Origin: Candidatus Kerfeldbacteria bacterium CG08_land_8_20_14_0_20_43_14
Lineage (GTDB): Bacteria > Patescibacteriota > Patescibacteriia > PEXW01
Direction: 5' to 3'
DNA length: 45,442 bases
NCBI GenBank assembly: GCA_002774575.1
Contig: PEXW01000013.1
Span: 1-45,442, forward strand
A model generated the notes under the pieces. The model was not told the DNA's origin, searched no databases, and saw only the letters and a list, made by a program, of their open reading frames with translations. The position numbers and the translations under genes are program-made. Positions 33,763-41,643 of the stretch are shown here, in pieces (the stretch's first letter is position 1; every line of letters begins with the position of its first letter).

Positions 33763-34581
33763 TTATGGCTTAAATGAAGATTGCCCCCTTAGCTTTTTCC
33801 AGGCAAAGACAATAATTACAATCAGCAGCACCACACCGCCGATTATCAGAATAAGGCCGGTTCTGCCGTCGCTTGCATTTGTTTTAGTAGATTCTGTATC
33901 AGAATTTGCATTCAGGTTTGTCAGTCCAAGATCATCAGTATTAGTTAAATCTTCATTGGTGTTAGCATTCAGGTTTGAATTAACGCTGGCAGAATCATCC
34001 AGGCTGACATTCAGGTTTTTATTAGTATTAGTGTTTGAATTTTTATTCGAATTAGCATTCTTATTGGTATTAGCGTTAGTGTTTTTATTAGCATTTAGAT
34101 TTGAATTTGCGTTTTTATTGGTATTGGTATTGATGTTGGTTTTTTTATTCGTGTTTAAATTTGTTGATGAATTGATATTTGAATTTGAAGAAGTATTGGT
34201 GTTAGTGGTAGCCGCCAAGGTAGTAAAGGTTGTATCTGTACTAACAGCCTCGTTTCCGGCCGCGTCCTTGGACCGGATTCTAAAATGATATGGAGTTTCA
34301 GCAATGAGCCCTAAAAGCGTAACTTCATGGCTTAAAGTGTATGCACCATCACCCAAGGTATTGCCGTAGACATCATTTAGGCCAAAATCAACATAACTAG
34401 TGGAAATTTCATTGGTTACCCAGGAGATTTTAGCAGTGTTTTTGGCTATTCGGCTGATAGAAACGCTGGAAATCACCGGCTTAGTCGCGTCAGCCGGGCT
34501 ATTAACCGAACCATTAACCTGTGCCTGGACTGGCAAACTTGCCAAAAACCATAAAACAATAATAATTAATAATTTTTTCAT
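33763..34581 (-). CDS. Membrane-anchored surface protein with FN3-like domain and Asn-rich stalk
   Basis: This 272-residue exported protein starts after AAGGAG and a strong promoter. It has a signal peptide (1-20) and a fibronectin type III-like domain at about 35-123 (ISWVTNEISTSYVDFG and PYHFRIRSKDAAGN). An Asn-rich low-complexity stalk of NTNTN/NKN type follows (about 127-240), then a C-terminal membrane helix (243-263) and a short basic tail. It looks like a surface-displayed domain held off the membrane by a flexible Asn-rich linker. Similar stalked proteins are common in CPR bacteria. The ligand is unknown. Confidence 0.75.
   Translation of the reverse strand: MKKLLIIIVLWFLASLPVQAQVNGSVNSPADATKPVISSVSISRIAKNTAKISWVTNEISTSYVDFGLNDVYGNTLGDGAYTLSHEVTLLGLIAETPYHFRIRSKDAAGNEAVSTDTTFTTLAATTNTNTSSNSNINSSTNLNTNKKTNINTNTNKNANSNLNANKNTNANTNKNANSNKNSNTNTNKNLNVSLDDSASVNSNLNANTNEDLTNTDDLGLTNLNANSDTESTKTNASDGRTGLILIIGGVVLLIVIIVFAWKKLRGQSSFKP
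34006..34203 (-). repeat. Low-complexity Asn/Thr-codon repeat region
   Basis: This is the part of the preceding gene encoding residues about 127-192, almost entirely Asn, Thr, Lys, Ala and Ser in short permuted units. The DNA is a degenerate trinucleotide-like repeat, prone to replication slippage, so length variation between strains would be expected. Confidence 0.75.
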
Positions 34582-34604
34582 ATTTTTTACTCCTTGTGGT
34601 TTTT

Positions 34605-34633
34605 ATTATATAGTACATAAGGATTTTGTTCAA
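34605..34633 (-). promoter_or_regulatory. Sigma-70-like promoter for the Asn-rich surface protein
   Basis: On the minus strand, TTGAAC (34628-34633), a 17-base spacer and perfect TATAAT (34605-34610). AAGGAG then ATG follow within 24 bases of the -10. This is the clearest promoter-plus-RBS arrangement in the window. Confidence 0.75.
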
Positions 34634-34727
34634 TCGAAGCCAGAGCAGGTTGGAGAGGACGAGAAAAAGGCATTGGAATGAAAACTTAATTAAAACTTTT
34701 TTACTTACTAATAAAAATTGATCGTCT

Positions 34728-35318
34728 ATGAAGCACAAAAACATAATTATTACCTTAATTGCGGCTTTGGCTATCCTGATAGCCTGCGCTGGCATAATCT
34801 GGTCTGGCACCAGAAATTCAAAAACCATTAATAACACTAATTCTATGACTTACAGATTCCCTGGCATATTAAGCAATGATAAAATTGCCGACAAAAAAGC
34901 GGTTCTTACCACAAGCAAAGGTGTAATTGAATTTTCACTGGATTATAAAAACGCGCCCAAGACTGTCAGCAATTTTGTTTATTTAAGCGAAGCAGGTTTT
35001 TACGATAATTTGACCTTTCATCGGGTTGAACCAGGCTTTGTCATCCAAGGCGGCGATCCAAAAGGCAATGGCTCTGGCGGTTCCGGTTACAGCTTTGAAG
35101 ACGAGCCAGTGGTAGGTGAATATACCGAAGGCGCTGTTGCTATGGCTAATTCCGGTCCAAACACCAATGGTTCGCAGTTTTTCATCACCTTAGCCGACCA
35201 AAGCAAAAACCTGACTAAAAGCTATAACCTGTTTGGTAAGGTAACCAAAGGCATGGATGTGGTTAAAAACATCCAGGTTGGAGATGAAATCCAGAGCATT
35301 AAAATTCAGCCTCAATAA
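34728..35318 (+). CDS. Membrane-anchored or secreted cyclophilin-type peptidyl-prolyl isomerase
   Basis: This 196-residue protein has an N-terminal membrane/signal helix (about 7-25). A cyclophilin domain follows from about residue 50: FHRVEPGFVIQGGDPKGNGSGG, SGPNTNGSQFFITLA and YNLFGKVTKGMDVV. These include the catalytic Arg and the QFFIT motif. It probably folds exported proteins outside the membrane. Lack of a lipobox favours a membrane-anchored form. It is convergent with fmt (adjacent ends at 35318/35319). Confidence 0.9.
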   Translation: MKHKNIIITLIAALAILIACAGIIWSGTRNSKTINNTNSMTYRFPGILSNDKIADKKAVLTTSKGVIEFSLDYKNAPKTVSNFVYLSEAGFYDNLTFHRVEPGFVIQGGDPKGNGSGGSGYSFEDEPVVGEYTEGAVAMANSGPNTNGSQFFITLADQSKNLTKSYNLFGKVTKGMDVVKNIQVGDEIQSIKIQPQ

Positions 35319-36269
35319 TTAAGTCAGGCTCGAGTTGATAAACTTCGGGTAACCTCTTAAAAATTCTTCAATTGCTAAAGGCTTTTTGCCGGGCAACTGG
35401 AGGGTTTTTGGAAAAATTGACTTTTGGGAAGTGCCAATTGCGCAACCAAGTGGAGTTTTTATAATCTTTCCTGGTTCAATGTCTTGGTCAAAAACTGCGG
35501 CTTGTTTAATAAATATCTTCTTGCTTTGCCAAGTGCTGTAAGTTCCGGGCCAGGGATTTAAAGCCCTGATTTTTCTTTCAATAACTTTTGCTGGTTCATG
35601 CCAAAATATCTGACCATCAGTTTTTTCAATTTTCGGCGCCAGCGTTATACCAATTTCCGGCTGGCTTTTTAGACTTAATTTGCCAAGTAAATAAGCAGTT
35701 AAATTTTCAGAAATTAAGTCTGCGCTTAAGCTCGATAATTTATTAGCCAAACTTTGACTAGTTTCATCTGCAGCTAATTCAATTTCCTTTGCAGTCAAAA
35801 TTCCGCCAGTGTCTAAACCGTAATCTATTTTCATTAACGTAACCCCGGATATAGCATCGCCGGACATAATCGTGTATTGAATTGGTGAAGCTCCCCGCCA
35901 GCGCGGTAATAGCGAAGCGTGCAAATTTAACCAGCCTAATGGCAGTATGTCCAGCACGGCTTTGGGAATTATTTTTCCATAGGCAATTACGAACCCGCAG
36001 TCAGCGTATAAAGAGGCAATTAATGCCTGAATATCCGGTTTTTTCAAACTATCAGGAGTTAAAACCAACAAATCTTTGTTTTGGGCGAATTCTCCAATTG
36101 CGCTGGATTTTAAAGCCTGACCTCTGCCGGCTGGCTTGGCTTTTTGCGTTAAAACCCCGACTACTTCAATATTCGACAGCTCTAAAATCGCCTCCAAGCT
36201 TGGAATGGAGTAGGCAGGGGAACCGGCAAATATGATTCGCCATTTTTTATGTGGATTTTGGAGGCTCAC
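35319..36269 (-). CDS. fmt: Methionyl-tRNA formyltransferase Fmt
   Basis: Fmt formylates initiator Met-tRNA. The 316-residue protein has the N-terminal FAGSPAYSIPSLEAI, the catalytic LNLHASLLPRWRGASPIQ with Asn and His, and TLMKIDYGLDTGGI with the catalytic Asp. The C-terminal domain (ALNPWPGTYST) follows. It overlaps the upstream def by 23 bases, the usual def-fmt pairing in which deformylase and formyltransferase are co-expressed. Confidence 0.95.
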   Translation of the reverse strand: MSLQNPHKKWRIIFAGSPAYSIPSLEAILELSNIEVVGVLTQKAKPAGRGQALKSSAIGEFAQNKDLLVLTPDSLKKPDIQALIASLYADCGFVIAYGKIIPKAVLDILPLGWLNLHASLLPRWRGASPIQYTIMSGDAISGVTLMKIDYGLDTGGILTAKEIELAADETSQSLANKLSSLSADLISENLTAYLLGKLSLKSQPEIGITLAPKIEKTDGQIFWHEPAKVIERKIRALNPWPGTYSTWQSKKIFIKQAAVFDQDIEPGKIIKTPLGCAIGTSQKSIFPKTLQLPGKKPLAIEEFLRGYPKFINSSLT

Positions 36270-36717
36270 CTTCGGTGTACTTAATGACTTTATCGATAAA
36301 CAAAATTCCGTCCAAATGATCTATTTCGTGCTGAATTACTCTGGCCAACATGCCTTCGGCTTTGAGTTTAAGTGTTTCGCCTCTGGAGTTTATTGCGGCA
36401 ACAGTGATTTTTTTATGTCTTTTAACCGTGCCAAAAACTCCTGGCACGGACAAACAGCCTTCTTCCATTATATTTTTTAACCAGGATTTTTCGATTATTT
36501 CGGGGTTTATCAAAATCAAAGGTCCTTCCTTGTCAGCAATCACGACGATTCTTTTTAAGATGCCTATTTGATTGGCGGCCAAACCAATGCCGTCTTTTTC
36601 AGACATGGTTTCCTGCATATCATAAATTAACTCCTGAATTTTAGGGATTTCTTCAAGTCGGAGTTCAACGGCCTTTTGCCGCAGGATCGAATTTGGGTGG
36701 GTGATTATGGTTGACAT
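36247..36717 (-). CDS. def: Peptide deformylase Def
   Basis: Def removes the formyl group from nascent N-termini. The 156-residue protein has all three metal motifs: GIGLAANQIG, EEGCLSVPG and QHEIDHLDG. Length is normal for bacterial type 1 deformylase. Its start is followed by fmt overlapping at 36247-36269, a normal def-fmt pair on the minus strand. The 224 bases upstream have no gene. Confidence 0.95.
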   Translation of the reverse strand: MSTIITHPNSILRQKAVELRLEEIPKIQELIYDMQETMSEKDGIGLAANQIGILKRIVVIADKEGPLILINPEIIEKSWLKNIMEEGCLSVPGVFGTVKRHKKITVAAINSRGETLKLKAEGMLARVIQHEIDHLDGILFIDKVIKYTEGEPPKST

Positions 36718-36941
36718 AATTTATAGTGGCATTTTAACTCTGTAGCGAAATCTTGCATTCCTGGCAATTTAAAATAGGATCGGATTGGGAGTCAATGCAG
36801 TATAAGTAATATTTATATTATTTTCAAGGTCATTTGAACTTAATCCTGTTTATCCAGGAAAGAACGAATTACCGGAAATGTTGCTCTTTTACAAAATGTT
36901 TTTAGAGGGTGTTCAATCAAAATCAAAAAAGGAATTTCAGC

Positions 36942-37156
36942 ATGAAAAACTTTTTTCAGAAATTATCAAAAGTAACTTTTTCAGTCCACCACAACCCCAA
37001 TTGCGCCAAGCCCTTTCAAGTCCGGTTAGTTGGTAAATCGGCAACCCGCCTTGATAACTTGAACAGATCACCATTCAATGACATGTTGGATACGGATATT
37101 CGTTTGAAGAGGCCGCCAGGGAGGCGTGGGAAAAGAAATATGGGCCCAATTCATAA
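36942..37156 (+). pseudogene. Small conserved gene with a probable one-base deletion
   Basis: AAGGAA lies 7 bases before ATG 36942. The reading frame encodes MKNFFQKLSKVTFSVHHNPN and continues to about ...PFNDML at 37088. Moving one base back (inserting one G after 37088) gives GYGYSFEEAAREAWEKKYGP and a TAA at 37154-37156, for a 71-residue protein. The shifted frame is protein-like (amphipathic helix EEAAREAWEKK) and the longer out-of-frame reading is not. I recall similar small proteins in related genomes. A hairpin begins 13 bases after the restored stop. The change is either a true frameshift or a sequence error in a short G run. Confidence 0.65.
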
Positions 37157-37168
37157 GACCTTTATCAG

Positions 37169-37188
37169 GGGGAAGCAAATGCTTCTCC
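37169..37188 (+). terminator. Hairpin after the frameshifted gene
   Basis: GGGGAAGC (37169-37176) and GCTTCTCC (37181-37188) form an eight-pair stem with one G-U and a four-base loop. An AT-rich stretch follows, but not a pure T-run. It starts 13 bases after the restored TAA at 37156, where a terminator of that gene should be. Confidence 0.4.
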
Positions 37189-37301
37189 ATTCTCTAAAAA
37201 TATTTTGTGTATTTTTTAGCAAGGCATTAATTTAATTATTATAAAACTATTTTAAATAATATGAATGAAAATTCTTTTTCTCCAGTATATAAATCATACC
37301 C

Positions 37302-37556
37302 GTGGACTTAATACAATTTTTTGGATACTTAGCTGGATTCATAATTGCTATTGCCTTAACAGCCCAAGTTATTCAGGCTTGGAAAACGAAATCTACCAAG
37401 GACATATCTTTACCCTGGACTATTATATTGTTACTAGGTCTTTTGTTATATTTTATTTACGGATTTGGCATAAAGCAAATGCCGATTATCGTAATGAACA
37501 CAATAGAAGTAATTTTAGTTATTTCGCTGATTGTTGCGAAATTGATTTATAAATGA
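37302..37556 (+). CDS. SemiSWEET-type PQ-loop sugar transporter
   Basis: This 84-residue membrane protein has three helices (about 4-25, 38-58 and 62-82) and the MtN3/SWEET signature WKTKSTKDISLPW in the first loop. Bacterial SemiSWEETs of this size form homodimers and move small sugars down a gradient. The start is GTG 37302, with no good Shine-Dalgarno. An overlapping ORF from ATG 37265 in another frame is not protein-like. It lies between the frameshifted gene and the convergent PriA-like gene. Confidence 0.85.
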   Translation: MDLIQFFGYLAGFIIAIALTAQVIQAWKTKSTKDISLPWTIILLLGLLLYFIYGFGIKQMPIIVMNTIEVILVISLIVAKLIYK

Positions 37557-37562
37557 GGCTAA

Positions 37563-39296
37563 CTAATAAGGCGGATTAATCACTGGCAACCAGGAAGGAT
37601 CAAGGTTTTCTTGCAAAAGCTTAAGAATCCAGTTTTTATTTTCAACAGGACCTTTAATAATCCACTGGTCCGGACTTTTTATTACTTCAAATTTTGTTGC
37701 TAATTGATTTTCCACCTCAATTGGAATAGGAGGCAGACTTTTATCTTTTGAATTGCAATTTAAAACTATTAACAAGCCAAATGGTGGGTAGTTAAAAGCC
37801 TTTCTTTCTTCAAGCATTTTTTCAGAAGCATTGAGCAAGTCAGTGAATTTTTCAGCAATAGAGAGACCGGGATTGTTGGTTTGAATGAAAAATTCAGATT
37901 TGCCAGTTAGATGCTGGGCCACGCTTATAATTGAGTTTATGACCGCCTCCTCGTTTCTGTACTCACTGGAATTCAAAACAGTTTCCGGATTGATTACCAC
38001 TAAATTTTCAAACCTTAGTTCCGGATAATTGGTTATGGCAGTAGTGCCGATAAGATGCTCGGCCGTCAAAAAGTCTTTTTCAATAACGGTATTTTTATCC
38101 AGGGCGGCAATCTTTTTTTCAGGGAAAATATTTTTTAGATATTTTTGGTACTGTTTTAAGCCAAATCTTCTTAGTGAAAAATTAACGCCTTGGCAATTCG
38201 GACATTTTTCCGGAGCCAGAATTCTTAACTTATCTTTTTCGCAAAATAGCGTAATTGGCGGTCCTTGCTGAAGGACCTTTAACGGCAAGTTGCATTTTGG
38301 GCATGTAACTGGGCTTTTACAGTCATTGCATTGATAAATTCCAGCCTCATCGCGCCTAAAAACAAGCCAAAAGGTTCTGCCTGGCAATAATTGATTAAAG
38401 ATTTGTTGACTGATTAGTTCTTTTTTATCTTTAAAATCCTCCAGACTTCTGTTTATGATATTAGGTTTTTTAACTGCCTTTAAAATTGTGTAGGGCTTGC
38501 TTGGCGAAAAGCCAAGCACGGTTGGGCTTGGCCATCTAGCTAAAATAGTTAACTTTGCATTGTGCAAATAAACAGTTTCTTTGGCAACGGCTCGAATATC
38601 AATTTTCGGCGCTTGATCAAAAGCAAAAAATCCTTCATCGTCAGCCTGGTCAATTATTACCCGGCCTAATTTTGGCAGGGGATAAAGTAGTCCGCTATAA
38701 GTTGCAATAATCAGTTTTACCTGGCCAAGCTTTGAAAATGCCTCGGCCTTCTCTTTTTTGTTCAGTTTGGAATTTAAAAAAATGCTATTTCTGATTTTAT
38801 ATTTTATCCAGAAATCGGCATAAGCATAAGCTGGGACCAATACCAGGGTCGGCTTTGTTTCTTGGCTTATCATCTGAATCCATTTTTTTATCAAAGCCTC
38901 TCTGGTCTCTAAATCCGAAGCTAAAAATAAACTTGGCTTGGGTTTGACAGGGTCTAGGCGGTAATTAAAATTCTGACTCCCTATTTCCATGCCCATTAAA
39001 ACCAGGTTTAACGGGGTTAAAGTGTTAAAAGAAATCCACTCGGCCAGGACAAGCAGGTAGTTTGAAAATTTTATTGGTTGGTTGGGCGGGGTAAAAAATT
39101 TTATTTTGCCGCTTGGCAAAGCAGTGCTGGTAAGTTTTTTCCAGACAACGCCTTTAATTTTTTTACTGCCAAAAGGAATATCAACAACCTCGCCGATTTC
39201 AGGGATTCGTTGTTTTTCAGCCAAAAAATAATCGAGCCGGCTTAAAGCTGGCGGAACCCTTCTTAATGGAATAATGCTGAATATAATTCCTGACAT
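37563..39296 (-). CDS. PriA-like primosomal protein lacking helicase ATPase motifs
   Basis: This 577-residue protein keeps the outer parts of PriA. It has an N-terminal 3'-DNA-binding-like region, the Cys-rich zinc region (Cys 323, 326, 332, 335, 352, 365, 368, seven of the usual eight) and a C-terminal region with ERKAFNYPPFG. The helicase core is degenerate. No GxTGSGKT is present where Walker A should be (about 120-150, SLFLASDLETREALIKK). The DEEH box reads IIDQADDEGFFAFD (about 214-227), and the GRAGR-like motif is missing (near SVAQHLTGKSE). It is probably a non-helicase, DNA-binding or scaffolding form. A functional PriA may be elsewhere. Confidence 0.75.
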   Translation of the reverse strand: MSGIIFSIIPLRRVPPALSRLDYFLAEKQRIPEIGEVVDIPFGSKKIKGVVWKKLTSTALPSGKIKFFTPPNQPIKFSNYLLVLAEWISFNTLTPLNLVLMGMEIGSQNFNYRLDPVKPKPSLFLASDLETREALIKKWIQMISQETKPTLVLVPAYAYADFWIKYKIRNSIFLNSKLNKKEKAEAFSKLGQVKLIIATYSGLLYPLPKLGRVIIDQADDEGFFAFDQAPKIDIRAVAKETVYLHNAKLTILARWPSPTVLGFSPSKPYTILKAVKKPNIINRSLEDFKDKKELISQQIFNQLLPGRTFWLVFRRDEAGIYQCNDCKSPVTCPKCNLPLKVLQQGPPITLFCEKDKLRILAPEKCPNCQGVNFSLRRFGLKQYQKYLKNIFPEKKIAALDKNTVIEKDFLTAEHLIGTTAITNYPELRFENLVVINPETVLNSSEYRNEEAVINSIISVAQHLTGKSEFFIQTNNPGLSIAEKFTDLLNASEKMLEERKAFNYPPFGLLIVLNCNSKDKSLPPIPIEVENQLATKFEVIKSPDQWIIKGPVENKNWILKLLQENLDPSWLPVINPPY

Positions 39297-39377
39297 AACC
39301 CAATTCTACTTTAAAAAAAGAACTTAGGCTATTTCAGCCAAGCAGGTTTATCGACCTCAAATTTTTAAATAAAAAAA

Positions 39378-40172
39378 CTACTTTGGCTGCCAAATGGAAA
39401 GCTGATAGCCGACTCCGAATAGAACTTCCTGGTAAAGTGTGGTAAATTCCGTGTTAATACTATTGATAGTGCCGAGCAACATGGATAAACTATAAGCTCC
39501 GCAGGAACAGAACTTATCTACCTGGGTTTTTTTCGCATCGTGAAGAAATTTTACAATCTCATTTTTTTTGAATGCCAAGTCCCAATCCTGATAATATTCT
39601 TCAGATCCTGGAATTTTTCCGCGAGCCGCGGCTTCACTGATTCCGCTGGCAACATCGCCAGAAGCTAAGACAACCACTCTTTTTTCAGAGTTTATTATTT
39701 CACTTTGAAGTTTAATGCCAAAATTAAAATGTTCGGCCAATTCTGCTTTTCGGCTGGAGATAATGCTGTACCTAAGTTTGTCCGGCAAACTACTAAACGT
39801 TAATATCGGAATCCCGGCCCCGTAGTTTATTTCTTCTTTGATTATCGAGGAAACCGGCCAGTTTGCCTCCAGATGTTCTTTCAGGTGATGGGTAAAAGTC
39901 GGCGAACCCAGTGCTTCTGCTATGGTTACCAAATCTCCAAATTCTGGAAAAGTCGCCTTGAATTTTTCGGCCAGGTTAAAAGTATAAACATTACTGACGC
40001 TGGTGGCGTGAGGATTAAAACACAAAATAACATCGGGTTTAACCGCGTGGATGAGCTGGCCAAGGCTTTTATAAGCCTCCAGGAGCCGGTTTAAGGCCTT
40101 TTTATGAGATTTATCAGTTGTAGGCAGCAAGAGGGGAGAATGGGGCGCTAAAGCCGCTAAAACAATACTCAT
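39378..40172 (-). CDS. MEMO/LigB (class III extradiol dioxygenase)-like protein
   Basis: This 264-residue protein has the fold pattern of the AmmeMemoRadiSam B / LigB family: ALAPHSPLLLP near the N-terminus (His 11), CFNPHATSVS, INYGAGIPIL and VVLASGDVASGISEA. In metal-binding members the last two carry His (for example in GD-x-SH and DHG), but here they read Tyr-Gly-Ala and Ala-Ser. At most part of the metal site is kept, so catalysis is uncertain. No radical SAM or AMMECR1 partner is in the window. It lies three bases after the 460-residue secreted protein in an apparent operon. Confidence 0.65.
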   Translation of the reverse strand: MSIVLAALAPHSPLLLPTTDKSHKKALNRLLEAYKSLGQLIHAVKPDVILCFNPHATSVSNVYTFNLAEKFKATFPEFGDLVTIAEALGSPTFTHHLKEHLEANWPVSSIIKEEINYGAGIPILTFSSLPDKLRYSIISSRKAELAEHFNFGIKLQSEIINSEKRVVVLASGDVASGISEAAARGKIPGSEEYYQDWDLAFKKNEIVKFLHDAKKTQVDKFCSCGAYSLSMLLGTINSINTEFTTLYQEVLFGVGYQLSIWQPK

Positions 40173-40175
40173 ATT

Positions 40176-41558
40176 TTATAAATTGACATTATTCAGGTTA
40201 TCACCGCGCGGATGCAGTTCAGCCACCCTTTGATTGACCACCAAAACATTTTTCATGTTATAACCAAATTGCTTGAATAATTCTCTGGAAGGAATGCCCC
40301 GCCGCAAACCATTGGATATGACATATATGCCGGCATCTCCCTTAACCCTGACTAATTCACCATCTCGCAGCTTCAAAGCTTCGCCCTTTTCATATTGACT
40401 TAATTCTTGTTGGGTAATAGTAATGCTTGGCTTTCGATTTGGAAATCTAGATTTTAAAATGGCCTTATCCAGAATTGGATACCAAACGCCTTGTTCAATC
40501 CAAACAATTCCGCTGCCCTTAACCTGAATCAGAGCCCCGGCCGGATAAGCACTGGTGTTTGAAATTTGCACGCCATCAAGATAGGGCGCAGCATCTTCAA
40601 AAGACACATCCACCACTTCTTCAGGATTGAAACCAAGGTTCCGGAAAACATCCTGGGATTTTATTAGTCTTTTTTCATCTCCGCTTAACAGATAAATTGA
40701 CATATCCGGGGTTCTGACCAGGGAATAATTCGGAAGTTTGATGTCTGCGCCGCGCGGATAATTTTCCAAAGCTTCCTGGCTGATTGGCAAAATTTTGGAA
40801 TAATCTCCGAATCTGGTTACGAACGCTGAACGACTTTGTATCACACGCCTTTCGCCATTTTGAATAAACCAAACAGCTTGGATTTTGCCAACTCGGACCA
40901 AGGAACCATCGGGATAAATTTTGGCAAACCAGGTATTGTATAAATTGGAAAAATTAAAATTGCCGTTGTAAACATGAGGCGTGTAATTATAAAGGCCTGC
41001 CGTGGCTTGGTTTTCAATAGTTACTGTTGTTTGTTTTGAACCGTTTAAGTCAGTGAAGGTGTAGGTTGAACCAATTTTATAAGTGTACTGGCTCGGATAA
41101 TTCAGATACTGCCTGAACTGCCAGGTGGCAAAGTCCATTTGTCTGTAAAAACCTGCGGCCTTGCTGCTGCAGCCGCCGCTGTCCGGACAGCCATAGCCCA
41201 TGGCATAATCCAAAAGTTTTTGCGAGGGGGAGGGATAAGTCAGCATACTTGATTCTTTTTGCAAAGTTACCAAAATCACCTTAGGATTAATATTGTAGAG
41301 TTTGGCAATCTCTGCTATAGCCTCGCTAACCGGTTTACTAACTTTATTAAAATCTTCAATCAGCCGAGTGCCTAAAGTGCCTCCGCGCCTGACCAGGAAA
41401 TTTTGAACATCATTGACGGTCATACTGCCTGAATCGGTAAATTCTTCGTCGCTAATAAGTCTCCCGGGATTAAAAGCGGCTAGGGCAAAATTCGGCAAGA
41501 TAACTAAAATCAGGGCCAAACAAAAAGTTATAAATCCTTTTGAGCTTTTTTTCAACAT
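40176..41558 (-). CDS. Secreted lysozyme-like protein with four tandem repeats
   Basis: This 460-residue protein has a signal peptide (1-27, ...FALAAF). An N-terminal domain (about 28-225) contains INPKVILVTLQKESSMLTYP and YGCPDSGGCSS, resembling actinobacterial and CPR secreted proteins with a lysozyme-like fold. The Glu in QKESS is a candidate catalytic residue. Four tandem repeats of about 60 residues follow (about 225-460), each with LVR/LIQ-x-K/T, a Trp/Tyr-hydrophobic strand (VWFIQNGERRVI, IYLLSGDEKRLI, VWIEQGVWYPI, IYVISNGLRRGI) and a short helix. The repeats look like a beta-rich binding array, possibly for peptidoglycan or glycans. A good promoter precedes it. Confidence 0.75.
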   Translation of the reverse strand: MLKKSSKGFITFCLALILVILPNFALAAFNPGRLISDEEFTDSGSMTVNDVQNFLVRRGGTLGTRLIEDFNKVSKPVSEAIAEIAKLYNINPKVILVTLQKESSMLTYPSPSQKLLDYAMGYGCPDSGGCSSKAAGFYRQMDFATWQFRQYLNYPSQYTYKIGSTYTFTDLNGSKQTTVTIENQATAGLYNYTPHVYNGNFNFSNLYNTWFAKIYPDGSLVRVGKIQAVWFIQNGERRVIQSRSAFVTRFGDYSKILPISQEALENYPRGADIKLPNYSLVRTPDMSIYLLSGDEKRLIKSQDVFRNLGFNPEEVVDVSFEDAAPYLDGVQISNTSAYPAGALIQVKGSGIVWIEQGVWYPILDKAILKSRFPNRKPSITITQQELSQYEKGEALKLRDGELVRVKGDAGIYVISNGLRRGIPSRELFKQFGYNMKNVLVVNQRVAELHPRGDNLNNVNL

Positions 41559-41567
41559 AGTTAATAG

Positions 41568-41596
41568 ATTTTAACAATAAATTATTAATAATGCAA
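41568..41596 (-). promoter_or_regulatory. Sigma-70-like promoter for the 460-residue secreted protein operon
   Basis: On the minus strand TTGCAT (41591-41596), a 17-base spacer and TAAAAT (41568-41573), about 10 bases before the ATG at 41558. No Shine-Dalgarno is seen in the very short leader, so translation may be leaderless. Confidence 0.55.
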
Positions 41597-41643
41597 GTCT
41601 TGCCAAGCTTGCTTAACAGATGGATAAAAGATAGTTTTCACTT

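Noticed and set aside
33956..34288. Plus-strand ORF rich in Phe, Leu and Val over the Asn-rich region
   Set aside because: It is the complement of the Asn/Thr codon repeats and its hydrophobicity is an artefact of that composition.
36909..37235. 108-residue ORF starting at ATG 36909
   Set aside because: It is the same gene read through a frameshift; the part after about 37088 is not protein-like and the RBS belongs to ATG 36942.
37265..37552. 95-residue ORF overlapping the SemiSWEET gene
   Set aside because: Its composition is not protein-like; the +1 shifted frame shows the clear PQ-loop signature.
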